Origin: CAVVWJ01 sp965652025
GTDB lineage: Bacteria > Gemmatimonadota > Gemmatimonadetes > Gemmatimonadales > GWC2-71-9
Reading direction: 5' to 3'
Length of the DNA: 64,000 nucleotides
Assembly: GCA_965652025.1 (NCBI GenBank)
Contig: CBFGTM010000003.1
Coordinates: forward strand, 62,001 to 126,000
The translations under genes were made by a program, and so were the position numbers. Under the pieces are notes generated by a model, which saw only the letters and a list, made by a program, of their open reading frames with translations, ran no database searches and was not told where the DNA came from. Below, piece by piece: positions 41,856 through 50,567 of the stretch; the first letter of the stretch is position 1, and the number at the start of each line of letters is the position of its first letter.

Positions 41856-42886
41856 ATCAAGCCTCCCCGGCGTAGCTTTCCAATCTGGTCGAAGCGCTCC
41901 TCGTGCGCGGCCAGTACCTCCTCCGGCGACACCGTCGCCACTCCTGGTTTCCCAACCTCCACTCCCGCCGCATAGTTGGCCAGCTGAGCCGCTTCGGACA
42001 CGGTGGCGCCGGCCGCCAGCGCGGTACCGAGCCACGCCGTGACGGTATCTCCTGCCCCCGACACGTCGTAGATCTGGCGAGCGATGCTCGGGATCCGGGT
42101 CAGATTTCCATCCTTGGTGACCAAGACCATCCCCTCCGAACCCAGCGTCACCAGCAGGTTGTCCACCTTCAGCCGGGTGAGCGCCTCCGGCAGCGCGTTG
42201 CCGTTCTGAAGATCGACGGCGGCGCCTAGCGCCGACTCCAGCTCTCGCCGGTTGGGCTTGAACACGGTGGCGCCGGCGTACTCGAAGAACTGTCGGTACT
42301 TGGGGTCGACCACAACAGGGATTCCCCGACGCCTGGCCACCTCCATGACTGCCGCAATGAGATCCGGGGACAAGGCCCCCTTGTTGTAGTCCTCCAGCAG
42401 AAGCGCGTCTGCATCGGCCAGTGCTTCCCGGGCGGCGGCGATGAGCCGAGTCAGATCCGCTCCCTGGAGCAGGGTGTCGACCTCGTCGTCGATCCGGACG
42501 ATCTGCTGACCCCGAGCGATGATGCGGGTTTTCGAAGTGGTGGGGCGTCCGGCGATGGTCAGAACAAAGCGGTCATCCAGCCGGGTTACCGCGAGCTCCT
42601 GTCGAATCGCGGCGCCGTCCACATCGTCACCGATAGCGCCGACTAGGAGGCACTGCGCGCCCAAGGCGACCACATTGGCGGCAACATTGGCCGCGCCTCC
42701 GAGGGCCGCGTGCCGCTCTGCGACATTGACCACTGGAACCGGCGCCTCGGGAGAGAGCCGTTCCGTGTCACCAATGAGGTAGCGGTCCAATATGACGTCA
42801 CCCACCACAACTACCCGGCTGTTCTCCATCCGCTGAACCAGCTGGAGCACCCGTTCGCGTGCCAGGGGTGGGGCCGGAGCTTTCAT
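41852..42886 (-). CDS. rfaE1: D-glycero-beta-D-manno-heptose-7-phosphate kinase (PfkB family)
   Basis: The 344-residue protein has the HldE kinase-domain pattern: VVVGDVILDRYLIGDTERLSPEAP (quoted in part: DVILDRYLIGD), GGAANVAANVVALGAQ, VDPKYRQFFEYAG, FKPNRREL, and the PfkB anion hole DVSGAGDTV. It phosphorylates heptose 7-phosphate at C1. It is a stand-alone kinase: the nucleotidyltransferase half of fused HldE is absent, so an RfaE2/HddC partner must be elsewhere. gmhA at 0.6 kb supplies its substrate. It overlaps the Wzi gene by four bases. A related ribokinase-type sugar kinase is an alternative. Confidence 0.87.
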   Translation of the reverse strand: MKAPAPPLARERVLQLVQRMENSRVVVVGDVILDRYLIGDTERLSPEAPVPVVNVAERHAALGGAANVAANVVALGAQCLLVGAIGDDVDGAAIRQELAVTRLDDRFVLTIAGRPTTSKTRIIARGQQIVRIDDEVDTLLQGADLTRLIAAAREALADADALLLEDYNKGALSPDLIAAVMEVARRRGIPVVVDPKYRQFFEYAGATVFKPNRRELESALGAAVDLQNGNALPEALTRLKVDNLLVTLGSEGMVLVTKDGNLTRIPSIARQIYDVSGAGDTVTAWLGTALAAGATVSEAAQLANYAAGVEVGKPGVATVSPEEVLAAHEERFDQIGKLRRGGLI

Positions 42887-44394
42887 TGTAGAGCACCTTC
42901 CCAGCTCAAGCCGAGAGTGGCCTGGAGCCGTCCCTCGAAGCGGTCCGCCGACTGGCCTTCCACGTGCTCACTGTTCACGACATGGTGGAATCCGGCGCTC
43001 GCCGCCAGGTCCAGCGGTCCGGTTCGGCCAGAAATCCCGAGGGCAGCCCGGTAGGTCCGCTCTACCACACCGATGAAGAGGGCGGGGGAAGTACGGACTC
43101 CGTTGGCGTCCGCCGCGGGGTAGGGATCGTTAATCCGCCCTTCTCCCTGCCGGAGCACGGTGAGCTCAGGAGCAAGCAGCCAGCTGGTCCTCAGCGGGAG
43201 GGTGGCACGCAGGGTGAGCTGGTCCTGGTCGCTGAAGTTCCGGCCCACTCCAACTCCTCCATCGGTAAAGTTGTCGGCCGGGTTGAACGCGCGGAGCGCG
43301 AGGCTGGACACCTGGGTGTACAGAGCCTGCCAGGCCAGGGTGTTTCCCAGAGGCCCCTGCGCGCCGACAGTCAGAGCCCAACGGTCGCGGTTCTGATCCC
43401 GATCATCGTACCAGAAGTCATCCAGGGCGAGCTGGGCGAGCAGCATTGTGCGACCCCGGGCCCGCCACTGCAGGTCCAACCCGAGCAACACGTTGCTGCG
43501 GTCACCGAGACCAATGGTGTTGGCGAGATAGCCGAACGAGAGCGGGTTGCGGTAGCGGGTCTCGAAATTCCGGCCCGGTCCCGCCACGATCATCCCTTCC
43601 CAGGGAGCGATGACCAGGCTGCGCGAGAGGCGAAGCTGAAGCCGATGCACGAAGTAATAGCGATGGACCAACTGCCCCAGACTGTCGGTCTGGTCCTGAA
43701 GGTCGGTGGCCAGCGCGGCCAGGCGGATGTTGCTGGTGCCGATCTCGATCGCGAGTCCCTGCCGCTCGTATCCGTAATTGCTCAGTGGAATACCAGGAAG
43801 TCCGACCGGCCCCCAGTTCCGGTCCATCTGGCCATAGAACAGCTGGGCGTACTTGAACTGAGCGCTGATGTAGGCCTCTGCCACCCGTCCGGCCACCTCG
43901 ACGTCCTTACGACCGAGCCAGTCGGGATCGTCGACCAGGCGCGGCTCGACCGTCGGGCGTGTTGCCAGCACCAGGTTGGCCAGGGTCATGGAGGCGAACA
44001 GCTCGGTGTAGGGCCTGGCTCCATCGGGTCCAGCCGGGTGGAGCAGCTCGCGGCGGGCATGGGTGAACGCCTGCGCGCCGGCTCGGCCCTCGAGAGTCCA
44101 GCGGTTACCCGCGGAGTCCTCGAAGGCTTGGCGAAGCCGGCCGAGCACGGCTGCCTGGGGTGAGCGGTCCGAGGTGTCGGCGGCGGCAAGAACCCGGGCG
44201 GCGTCGCTGCGGCGGAACGGCCGTATCATGGGTGACGGATCTTCGACGTCACCCCGGGCGATCAGGTGCTCCAGCAGTGGCAGAAGCGGGTGGTCGAGGC
44301 GTATGTAGGCAGAACCTTGGGCATGGGCCCGCGCGGGAGCGGACACGCCGGCCAGGGCCGTCGCGAGGAGGACAACGCGAATTGGTGCCGGCAT
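42883..44394 (-). CDS. Wzi-family capsule assembly outer-membrane protein
   Basis: The 503-residue protein has a signal peptide (cleavage near RAHAQG, residue 26), a helical N-terminal part with HLIARGDVEDPSPMIRPFRRSDAARVL (quoted in part: RPFRRSDAARVL), and a long beta-barrel region with QMDRNWGPVGLPGIPLS, the Wzi fingerprint, then many aromatic-ended strands. Wzi binds capsule polysaccharide at the outer membrane. ATG 44394 is used; a longer frame adds an unconserved stretch into the divergent gene. It overlaps the heptose kinase, so surface glycan attachment and heptose supply are likely co-regulated. Confidence 0.85.
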   Translation of the reverse strand: MPAPIRVVLLATALAGVSAPARAHAQGSAYIRLDHPLLPLLEHLIARGDVEDPSPMIRPFRRSDAARVLAAADTSDRSPQAAVLGRLRQAFEDSAGNRWTLEGRAGAQAFTHARRELLHPAGPDGARPYTELFASMTLANLVLATRPTVEPRLVDDPDWLGRKDVEVAGRVAEAYISAQFKYAQLFYGQMDRNWGPVGLPGIPLSNYGYERQGLAIEIGTSNIRLAALATDLQDQTDSLGQLVHRYYFVHRLQLRLSRSLVIAPWEGMIVAGPGRNFETRYRNPLSFGYLANTIGLGDRSNVLLGLDLQWRARGRTMLLAQLALDDFWYDDRDQNRDRWALTVGAQGPLGNTLAWQALYTQVSSLALRAFNPADNFTDGGVGVGRNFSDQDQLTLRATLPLRTSWLLAPELTVLRQGEGRINDPYPAADANGVRTSPALFIGVVERTYRAALGISGRTGPLDLAASAGFHHVVNSEHVEGQSADRFEGRLQATLGLSWEGALQ

Positions 44395-44493
44395 CGCGGC
44401 GAAACCTAAAGGCCCCCATGGAATATTGCAGGGGCGCTTGGAATTCGGTCCCGACGACGACAATTTGGTCCGCCATCTCTCTCCCACCGGGCT

Positions 44494-45141
44494 ATGATGA
44501 TGTCCAAACAGGACAGCCTCGATCCCCACACCCGAGATCTGGTACGCTTTGCCGCAGCCATAGCGCAGGGGTACGAGCCAGAGCTGCGTGAGCGGGTCGG
44601 GCCCTTACGATCGTCTCAAGTCCCAGTAGCGTGGGTCGAGGAGCTGCTGCTTCAGAGCGTCCTGATGGTGGGATATCCCCGAGCGCTTATTGCGTTCACC
44701 GTGTGGCGCAAGTTCAGTGGAGCTCCCGCCCCGGAGCCCGACCTCGATCAGGACTACTCCCGGATCAGTGAATGGAGTCGGCGGGGAGAAGAGCTGTGTG
44801 CTCTGGTGTATGGTGAGAATTACCCGAAGCTGCGCGCTAGCATCCATGCCCTGCACCCCGCCGTGGACAGCTGGATGGTCGTCGAAGGATACGGCCGAAC
44901 GCTCGCCCGTCCAGCGCTCGATCTCAGGCGGCGGGAGCTTTGCACGGTGGCCCAAACCGCCGTCCTCGAAGCCCTGCGGCAGCTCCACTCCCATCTGCGG
45001 GGAGCGTTGAACGTCGGGGCCAGCTTCGGCCAGATCGAGGGAACCCTGTCCATCGTCAATCCGCTGCTTTCGTTTGACCAGTGGAAGAAGGTGAAGGAGC
45101 TGTGGCGGACGGTGCGTAACGGGTGGTCGCCGGGGCACTAA
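44494..45141 (+). CDS. Carboxymuconolactone-decarboxylase/AhpD-family protein
   Basis: The 215-residue protein has the CMD-like core: LDPHTRDLVRFAAAIA, VEELLLQSVLMVGYPRALIAF, RRGEELCALVYGENY, RELCTVAQTAVLEAL and LHSHLRGALNVGA. It has one cysteine in RELC, not the CxxC pair of AhpD, so peroxidase activity is doubtful. Three ATG codons in a row at 44494-44502 make the start ambiguous by two residues. It lies divergent from Wzi and directly before obg, whose ATG overlaps its stop. Confidence 0.8.
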   Translation: MMMSKQDSLDPHTRDLVRFAAAIAQGYEPELRERVGPLRSSQVPVAWVEELLLQSVLMVGYPRALIAFTVWRKFSGAPAPEPDLDQDYSRISEWSRRGEELCALVYGENYPKLRASIHALHPAVDSWMVVEGYGRTLARPALDLRRRELCTVAQTAVLEALRQLHSHLRGALNVGASFGQIEGTLSIVNPLLSFDQWKKVKELWRTVRNGWSPGH

Positions 45142-46169
45142 TGCTGATTGACCGGGCAGTGGTCAGAGTGATGGGGGGAACCGGCGGGTCGGGTGCCAGC
45201 TCGTTCGCCCGCTTCAAGTACAAGCCCAAGGGCGGGCCGGATGGTGGCGACGGGGGGCATGGCGGCAGCGTCTTCGTCCGGGCTGATCCCAACCTGGCAA
45301 CTCTGCTCGATTACCGGTATCGCACTACCTGGAAAGCTGATCGGGGTCAGCACGGCAAGGGAAAGACCCAGACCGGCGCCTCAGCTTCGGACATCTACCT
45401 GCCGGTGCCTCCAGGTACCGTGGTGCACGATGCGGCCACCGCCCAGGTCCTTGGCGAGGTGCTCCGTGAAGGAGACACGCTTCGGGTTGCACGGGGTGGC
45501 CGGGGGGGCCGGGGAAACGCTCGCTTTGCCACCTCTACCCATCAGGCGCCCCGGGAGTGGGAGCCGGGCGAGGAGGGAGAGGACCGGCAGATCGAGCTGG
45601 TGCTCAAGCTCATCGCCGATGTCGGCCTGGTTGGCGAGCCCAACGCGGGGAAGAGCACCTTGCTCTCGGTCGTTTCAGCCGCCCGACCCAAAATCGCCGA
45701 CTATCCCTTCACCACACTGGAGCCCAATCTGGGAGTGGTCGCACTTTCCGAGCAGCGCTCCTTCGTCATGGCCGATATTCCCGGCATCATCGAGGGCGCG
45801 CACGAGGGCAAGGGCTTGGGCCTGCGCTTCCTCCAGCACGTCGAGCGGACCCGGGTGCTCGGGTTTCTGGTCCCGATCGACAGCGAAGATCCTCAGGCGG
45901 TCTATGGGCGGCTCCGAGCAGAGGTGGCCGCCTACAGCGGCATGCTGGCGGAAAAGCCGCATGTGGTCCTGCTGACCAAGGTAGATCTGTTAGGCCCCGG
46001 CCAGCCGCTCCCCGGCTTGGATGCTTCGGACGCCGCTGGAGTAATGGCTATTTCCAGCGCGGCCGGTCAGGGAATCGAACAGCTGAAGGAGTATCTCTGG
46101 CAAATCACTCAGCGGGTCAAGCAAGAAGAGAGCGAGGATGTTGCCCACTGGCTCGAGGAGGAGCCCTGA
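45141..46169 (+). CDS. obg: Obg-family GTPase
   Basis: The 342-residue protein has the glycine-rich Obg fold at the start (MGGTGGSGASSFARFKYKPKG, quoted in part: GGTGGSGASSFARFK; GGDGGHGGSVFVRAD) and a GTPase domain with P-loop GEPNAGKST, ADIPGIIEGA and TKVD. It takes part in 50S ribosome assembly and stress control. ATG 45141 overlaps the preceding TAA (TAATG). It lacks the long C-terminal OCT domain. It overlaps dprA by four bases through an unusual CTG. Confidence 0.95.
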   Translation: MLIDRAVVRVMGGTGGSGASSFARFKYKPKGGPDGGDGGHGGSVFVRADPNLATLLDYRYRTTWKADRGQHGKGKTQTGASASDIYLPVPPGTVVHDAATAQVLGEVLREGDTLRVARGGRGGRGNARFATSTHQAPREWEPGEEGEDRQIELVLKLIADVGLVGEPNAGKSTLLSVVSAARPKIADYPFTTLEPNLGVVALSEQRSFVMADIPGIIEGAHEGKGLGLRFLQHVERTRVLGFLVPIDSEDPQAVYGRLRAEVAAYSGMLAEKPHVVLLTKVDLLGPGQPLPGLDASDAAGVMAISSAAGQGIEQLKEYLWQITQRVKQEESEDVAHWLEEEP

Positions 46170-47272
46170 GTCGGGACGAACGAGTTGCCTACCTGGCACT
46201 GACTCAGGTCCCCGGGATGGGCTGGGCCCGACTCCAGAGCATCCTCACTGCCTGTCACACTGCACTCGGCGCCCACTCGGCGCCGTTCGAGCTTTTGTGC
46301 TCCATCCCCGGAGTTTCTCGAGCCCTCGCCAGCGCGCTTAAAGGAACTTCGCTCGCTGTCGGATCGAGTCTGCTGGAAGCCGCGAGGTGCGCGGGGGCGG
46401 AAACTCTCATCGCCACTGACGAGAGCTACCCGGCCGTGCTTCAGGATATCCCCGAGCCTCCCCCGGTCCTCTTTGCCGTCGGCGATCTGTCCCTCCTCTC
46501 CCAGCCAGCCGCCGCCATCGTCGGGAGTCGCGATCACTCATCCTACGGAGCCGAAATCTGTGTTGCCGTAGCCAGCGCGGCCGCGGGGGCAGGGGTGGTC
46601 ATCGTGAGCGGCATGGCGCGAGGACTCGACGCGGTGGCCCATTCCGCGGCTCTCGACTGTGGTGGCACAACCATCGGCGTGCTGGGCAACGGACACGGGG
46701 TGATCTACCCGGCCGCCAATCGGGCACTGTACCGGCGGGTCGCCGAAAAAGGACTGCTGCTGAGCGAATTCCCTCCCGGAGAGCGGCCTCACGCGGGCAG
46801 CTTTCCCCGGCGGAATCGACTGATCAGTGGACTCGCTGCGGTCACTGTGGTCATCGAAGCGGCGGAGGGATCCGGGGCACTGATCACGGCAGGGACGGCA
46901 CTGGATCAGGGACGGGAGGTCCTGTGTGTACCCGGAAACATCACTAGCCCGACATCGGTGGGAGCCAACCGGCTGATCCGCGACGGCGCGATCCCGCTAC
47001 TCGAGCCAACCGACCTGCTTCAGTACTACCCCATGCTCCGGAGCCCCGTTCCTGTGCCCAGTATACTGGCTCCGCGGCGGAAGCCGTTGCCCGAGACGCT
47101 CTCTCCGGAGGAGCGGCAGGTGGCGCTGCTTTGCGACGGCGCGGCGCTGCATCCCGACGAGCTTGCCCGCCGCTGCCAACGCCCGGTGGGAGAGGTCCTG
47201 GGTCTGCTGTCCGGTCTGGAGATCGCCGGGGTCGTGGCCCAGGCGCCAGGGAGGGTGTTCCGGCGGGTGTAG
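46166..47272 (+). CDS. dprA: DNA processing protein DprA, probable CTG start
   Basis: The 368-residue protein has a helical N-terminus (YLALTQVPGMGWARLQSIL) and the Rossmann DprA core: IVGSRDHSSYG, VSGMARGLDAVAH, TIGVLGNG, SEFPPG, FPRRNRLISGL, EAAEGSGALITA. It loads RecA on incoming single-stranded DNA during transformation. A C-terminal winged-helix-like tail is present. No ATG, GTG or TTG lies near the start; CTG 46166, overlapping the obg stop as CTGA, is the only placement keeping the conserved N-terminus. ATG in PGMGW would remove the first helix. Confidence 0.9.
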   Translation: MSRDERVAYLALTQVPGMGWARLQSILTACHTALGAHSAPFELLCSIPGVSRALASALKGTSLAVGSSLLEAARCAGAETLIATDESYPAVLQDIPEPPPVLFAVGDLSLLSQPAAAIVGSRDHSSYGAEICVAVASAAAGAGVVIVSGMARGLDAVAHSAALDCGGTTIGVLGNGHGVIYPAANRALYRRVAEKGLLLSEFPPGERPHAGSFPRRNRLISGLAAVTVVIEAAEGSGALITAGTALDQGREVLCVPGNITSPTSVGANRLIRDGAIPLLEPTDLLQYYPMLRSPVPVPSILAPRRKPLPETLSPEERQVALLCDGAALHPDELARRCQRPVGEVLGLLSGLEIAGVVAQAPGRVFRRV

Positions 47273-47286
47273 TCTAGATTTGAGTC

Positions 47287-48393
47287 ATGCACGTCTACCT
47301 CCACGTCCCATTCTGTGCCCGCCGCTGTACCTATTGCGATTTCGCCATTGCGGTGCGGAGGCAGGTGCCCTCCGATCCGTATGTCGCAGCAGTGCTGCGG
47401 GAGTGGGCGCTCTGGCAGACCGACCCGGTCTGGGGCCTGTCACCTCAGATCGAGACCATCTATTTCGGTGGAGGAACCCCATCCCGACTGGATGCTGGTA
47501 GCATCGCCATGGTGGTGGACCGACTTGCTTTGGAGCGTCCCCTCAGCTCCGATGCCGAGCTCACGCTGGAGGCCAATCCGGATGACGTGACCGCCTCAGC
47601 CGCAGCCACCTGGAAGGCAGCCGGCATCAACCGAGTTTCGCTGGGCGTCCAGTCATTCGAACCGGAGATCCTCCGGTGGATGCATCGGACTCATTCCTCA
47701 CCCCAAGTCGCGCCGGCTGTCGACGCGCTGCGATCCGCTGGACTCGAGGCCATCTCTCTGGATCTCATTTTTGGTCTCCCGGCGGAGATCAACCGGGATT
47801 GGCACCGTGATCTGGAGCAGGCGCTGGCCCTGGAGCCGGAGCACTTGTCCCTCTACGGCCTGACGATTGAACCAAGAACCCCGCTCGGCCGACAAGCCCT
47901 TCGAGGCGAGATTGCTGCTATCGGCGACGACCGCTACGCAGCCGAGTTTCTGGAGGCACACCAGGCGCTGGTGGATGCCGGCTACGAGCACTATGAGGTA
48001 TCCAATGCCGCCCGGCCGGGACACCGGGCCCGGCACAATTCCGCCTATTGGCGGAGGAGGCCGTTCATCGGGCTGGGGCCATCCGCCCACAGCGGGTTCG
48101 GCAATGAACGGCGCTGGAACCTGCGAGACTGGGAGGCGTATCACCGGGCGGTCCTGGCCGGGTGCACCCCGATGGCTGGCCGGGAACTCCTTGGCCCGGA
48201 TGCTGTTGCGCTTGAGGAGCTGTATCTCGGTCTCAGAACCGACCAAGGCCTGCCTGCCGGCCGGGTTCCGGACCGAACCCGTCAGGAATGGGAGCGTTCG
48301 GGCTGGGCAGTCTCCGATTCGGAGCGTCTCCGCCTGACTCCGGAGGGCTGGCTGCGTCTGGATGCGCTGGTAGCAGCAATCGGCCGGCCCTAA
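47287..48393 (+). CDS. hemW: Radical SAM heme chaperone HemW
   Basis: The 368-residue protein starts MHVYLHVPFCARRCTYCDF, with the radical-SAM CxxxCxxC cluster, followed by TIYFGGGTPSRL, ANPDDVT, VSLGVQSFE and the HemW-specific YEVSNAARPGHRARHN. It was long annotated as an anaerobic coproporphyrinogen oxidase. HemW instead delivers heme. The fourth Cys of HemN-type enzymes is absent, which supports HemW. It lies 15 bases after dprA and 10 before hrcA. Confidence 0.93.
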   Translation: MHVYLHVPFCARRCTYCDFAIAVRRQVPSDPYVAAVLREWALWQTDPVWGLSPQIETIYFGGGTPSRLDAGSIAMVVDRLALERPLSSDAELTLEANPDDVTASAAATWKAAGINRVSLGVQSFEPEILRWMHRTHSSPQVAPAVDALRSAGLEAISLDLIFGLPAEINRDWHRDLEQALALEPEHLSLYGLTIEPRTPLGRQALRGEIAAIGDDRYAAEFLEAHQALVDAGYEHYEVSNAARPGHRARHNSAYWRRRPFIGLGPSAHSGFGNERRWNLRDWEAYHRAVLAGCTPMAGRELLGPDAVALEELYLGLRTDQGLPAGRVPDRTRQEWERSGWAVSDSERLRLTPEGWLRLDALVAAIGRP

Positions 48394-48402
48394 ATTTCCG
48401 CC

Positions 48403-49440
48403 ATGCCGATGTCAGAACAGTTGAGCGAGCGGGAACTCCGGGTTCTCGAGGCCGTGGTGCAGACCTACATCCAGACGGCCGAGCCTGCCGGAAGCCAGAC
48501 CATAGCCCGTAGGTTCGGGCTGGGGGTCTCGCCCGCCACCATCCGCAACACCATGAGCGAACTGGAGGATAAGGGGTATCTCTTTCACCCCCATACCTCT
48601 GCCGGCCGGATCCCGACCGATCGCGCCTACCGGGTTTACGTCGATACTATCATGCGGCTGTCGCCCCCCAGCCATCAGGAGCAACACACGCTCCGGGCTG
48701 AACTGGTCGGTACCCGGAGCCCGGTGGAGGAAATTCTCCGGCGGGCGGCCCAGGTCTTGGGGGTTCTGACCCAGGAGCTGGGAGTCGCCGTGACCCCCGC
48801 GCTGGACCAAGTGGTGCTGGAGCGGCTCGAGCTGGTGCCGGTCACCTCCGAACGGCTGTTGCTGGTGTTCAATCTCAGGAGTGGGGTAGTGCGGACTATC
48901 TTCGGCGAGGTACCCGGCCGTCGTGCGTCTCACTCGGTGCAACAGGTGGCTCTGATCCTGAAAGAGCGCCTGTCCGGCCTGACCATCAAGGACATTCGGG
49001 CCACGCTCCCCGAGCGACTGCGCGACGCCAGCCGAAGCGAGGAGGGCCGGGAGCTGCTCAACATCTTCATCGCCGAAGGAGACGAGCTGTTCGACCTCTC
49101 CCACGAGGAAAACGCGGTGGTACTGGGCAGTGCCCAGATGCTGGCCGAGCAGCCGGAATTCGCCTCCAACTCGAGAATGCGGGATCTTCTGCGGCTGACT
49201 GAAGGGCGGGACCTCTTGAAGCAAGCGCTCGAGGCCCGGAGGCAGCGAGGGCTTTCGGTAACCATTGGAGCGGAAAACCCCGATGCCAGGCTGAGTGATT
49301 TTACGCTGGTTACCTCCTCCTACGAGGCGGGCGGGGTCAAAGGAGTGATCGGAGTCATGGGCCCCACCAGGATGCCATACGACAAGATCATCGGTCTGGT
49401 GGAGCACACCAGCCGTTTGGTGGAGGGGCTGCTCGAGTGA
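48403..49440 (+). CDS. hrcA: Heat-inducible transcription repressor HrcA
   Basis: The 345-residue protein has an N-terminal winged helix (LSERELRVLEAVVQTYIQTA, with SPATIRNTMSELEDKGYL as the recognition region) and the HrcA core ending in VTSSYEAGGVKGVIGVMGPTRMPY. HrcA binds CIRCE upstream of chaperone operons. No CIRCE (TTAGCACTC-N9-GAGTGCTAA) is seen nearby, so its targets lie elsewhere. It overlaps dnaJ by four bases, and grpE and dnaK are not adjacent. Confidence 0.95.
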   Translation: MPMSEQLSERELRVLEAVVQTYIQTAEPAGSQTIARRFGLGVSPATIRNTMSELEDKGYLFHPHTSAGRIPTDRAYRVYVDTIMRLSPPSHQEQHTLRAELVGTRSPVEEILRRAAQVLGVLTQELGVAVTPALDQVVLERLELVPVTSERLLLVFNLRSGVVRTIFGEVPGRRASHSVQQVALILKERLSGLTIKDIRATLPERLRDASRSEEGRELLNIFIAEGDELFDLSHEENAVVLGSAQMLAEQPEFASNSRMRDLLRLTEGRDLLKQALEARRQRGLSVTIGAENPDARLSDFTLVTSSYEAGGVKGVIGVMGPTRMPYDKIIGLVEHTSRLVEGLLE

Positions 49441-50567
49441 GTGAGTTCTACGCGCTGCTGGGTGTTCCCCGCGACGCCACCGAGGCGGAGATCAAGAAGG
49501 CGTACCGCAAGCTCGCCATGGAGTTTCACCCCGACCGGAATCCGTCGCCCCAGGCGGAGGCCAGGTTCAAGGAGATCACCGAGGCCTATGAAGTCCTGCG
49601 CGATCCCCAGAAACGCGCGGTGTATGACCGCTACGGCAAGGCCGGGCTAGCTGGGGCCGCGGGACCGCAGGGATTCCACCATGTAGACCTCGCCGAGGCG
49701 CTCAACATCTTCATGCGGGATTTCGGGGCCATGGGCGGCTTCGAATCCCTGTTTGGAGGCCGGAGGAGCCGGGCAGAGGAACGGCGGGGACAGGATATCC
49801 GAGTCACCGTGCGCCTGACCCTCAACGATCTTGCCCTGGGAACCAAGAAAACAGTCAAGCTGAAAAGTCTGGAACGCTGTACTCACTGTGACGGCACGGG
49901 GGCCAAGCGGGGCGCCCGGCCGGGCCGGTGCGGTACCTGCCAGGGTTCAGGTGAGGTGCGCCGGGCCACGCGGAGCATGTTCGGTCAATTCATCTCCGTC
50001 GCTCCCTGTCCCACCTGCGGGGGAGAAGGGACCATCATCTCCGATCCCTGCGAAGTCTGCCGCGGAGAGGGACGAGTCCGGGGAGAGCGCTCGGTGACGG
50101 TTGACGTTCCGGCCGGAGTTTCGGCGAACAATTACCTGACCCTTCGGGGCCAGGGTGCCGCGGGTCCGCGCAACGGCCCCAGCGGCGATTTGCTGGTCAT
50201 GCTGGACATCAAGGAGGACGATCGTTTCGAGCGCCAGGGTGACGATCTCATCTATGACCTTCCTCTCTCATTCTCTCAAGCTGCTCTGGGCGGTGATCAC
50301 CAGATTCCAACGCCCTACGGTGAGGAACGGCTTCAGGTGCCCGCCGGTACTCAACCCGAGACCGTGCTGCGCATCCGGGGGCGCGGGCTACCGGTGCTGG
50401 GACAGGACGGCAAGGGCGACCTTCTGGTTCGGGTGCATGTCTGGACCCCGGAGCGGCTGAACGAGGAGCAGGAACGGCTGTTCCGCGAGTTGGCCAAGCT
50501 GGAAGGGGAGCCCCCCAAGCGGTCTCCCGGATTCTGGTCCAAGCTCAAGGAGGCCCTCGGGGCATGA
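49437..50567 (+). CDS. dnaJ: Chaperone DnaJ
   Basis: The 376-residue protein has a J-domain with HPD in FHPDRNP (residues 33-36), a short Gly/Phe-poor linker (residues 75-115), four CxxCxGxG zinc repeats (CTHCDGTG, CGTCQGSG, CPTCGGEG, CEVCRGEG) and the C-terminal substrate domain. It is a type A J-protein partner of DnaK. The GTG start is in overlap with hrcA, and the last codons overlap prmA. The linker has less Gly/Phe than typical DnaJ. Confidence 0.95.
   Translation: MSEFYALLGVPRDATEAEIKKAYRKLAMEFHPDRNPSPQAEARFKEITEAYEVLRDPQKRAVYDRYGKAGLAGAAGPQGFHHVDLAEALNIFMRDFGAMGGFESLFGGRRSRAEERRGQDIRVTVRLTLNDLALGTKKTVKLKSLERCTHCDGTGAKRGARPGRCGTCQGSGEVRRATRSMFGQFISVAPCPTCGGEGTIISDPCEVCRGEGRVRGERSVTVDVPAGVSANNYLTLRGQGAAGPRNGPSGDLLVMLDIKEDDRFERQGDDLIYDLPLSFSQAALGGDHQIPTPYGEERLQVPAGTQPETVLRIRGRGLPVLGQDGKGDLLVRVHVWTPERLNEEQERLFRELAKLEGEPPKRSPGFWSKLKEALGA

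Noticed and set aside
42964..44163. A 399-codon plus-strand frame opposite the Wzi gene.
   Set aside because: The minus-strand protein has a signal peptide and Wzi fingerprint.
45557..46165. An extension of the dprA frame back into obg.
   Set aside because: It would add about 200 residues that are only the shifted reading of obg; no conserved sequence lies there.
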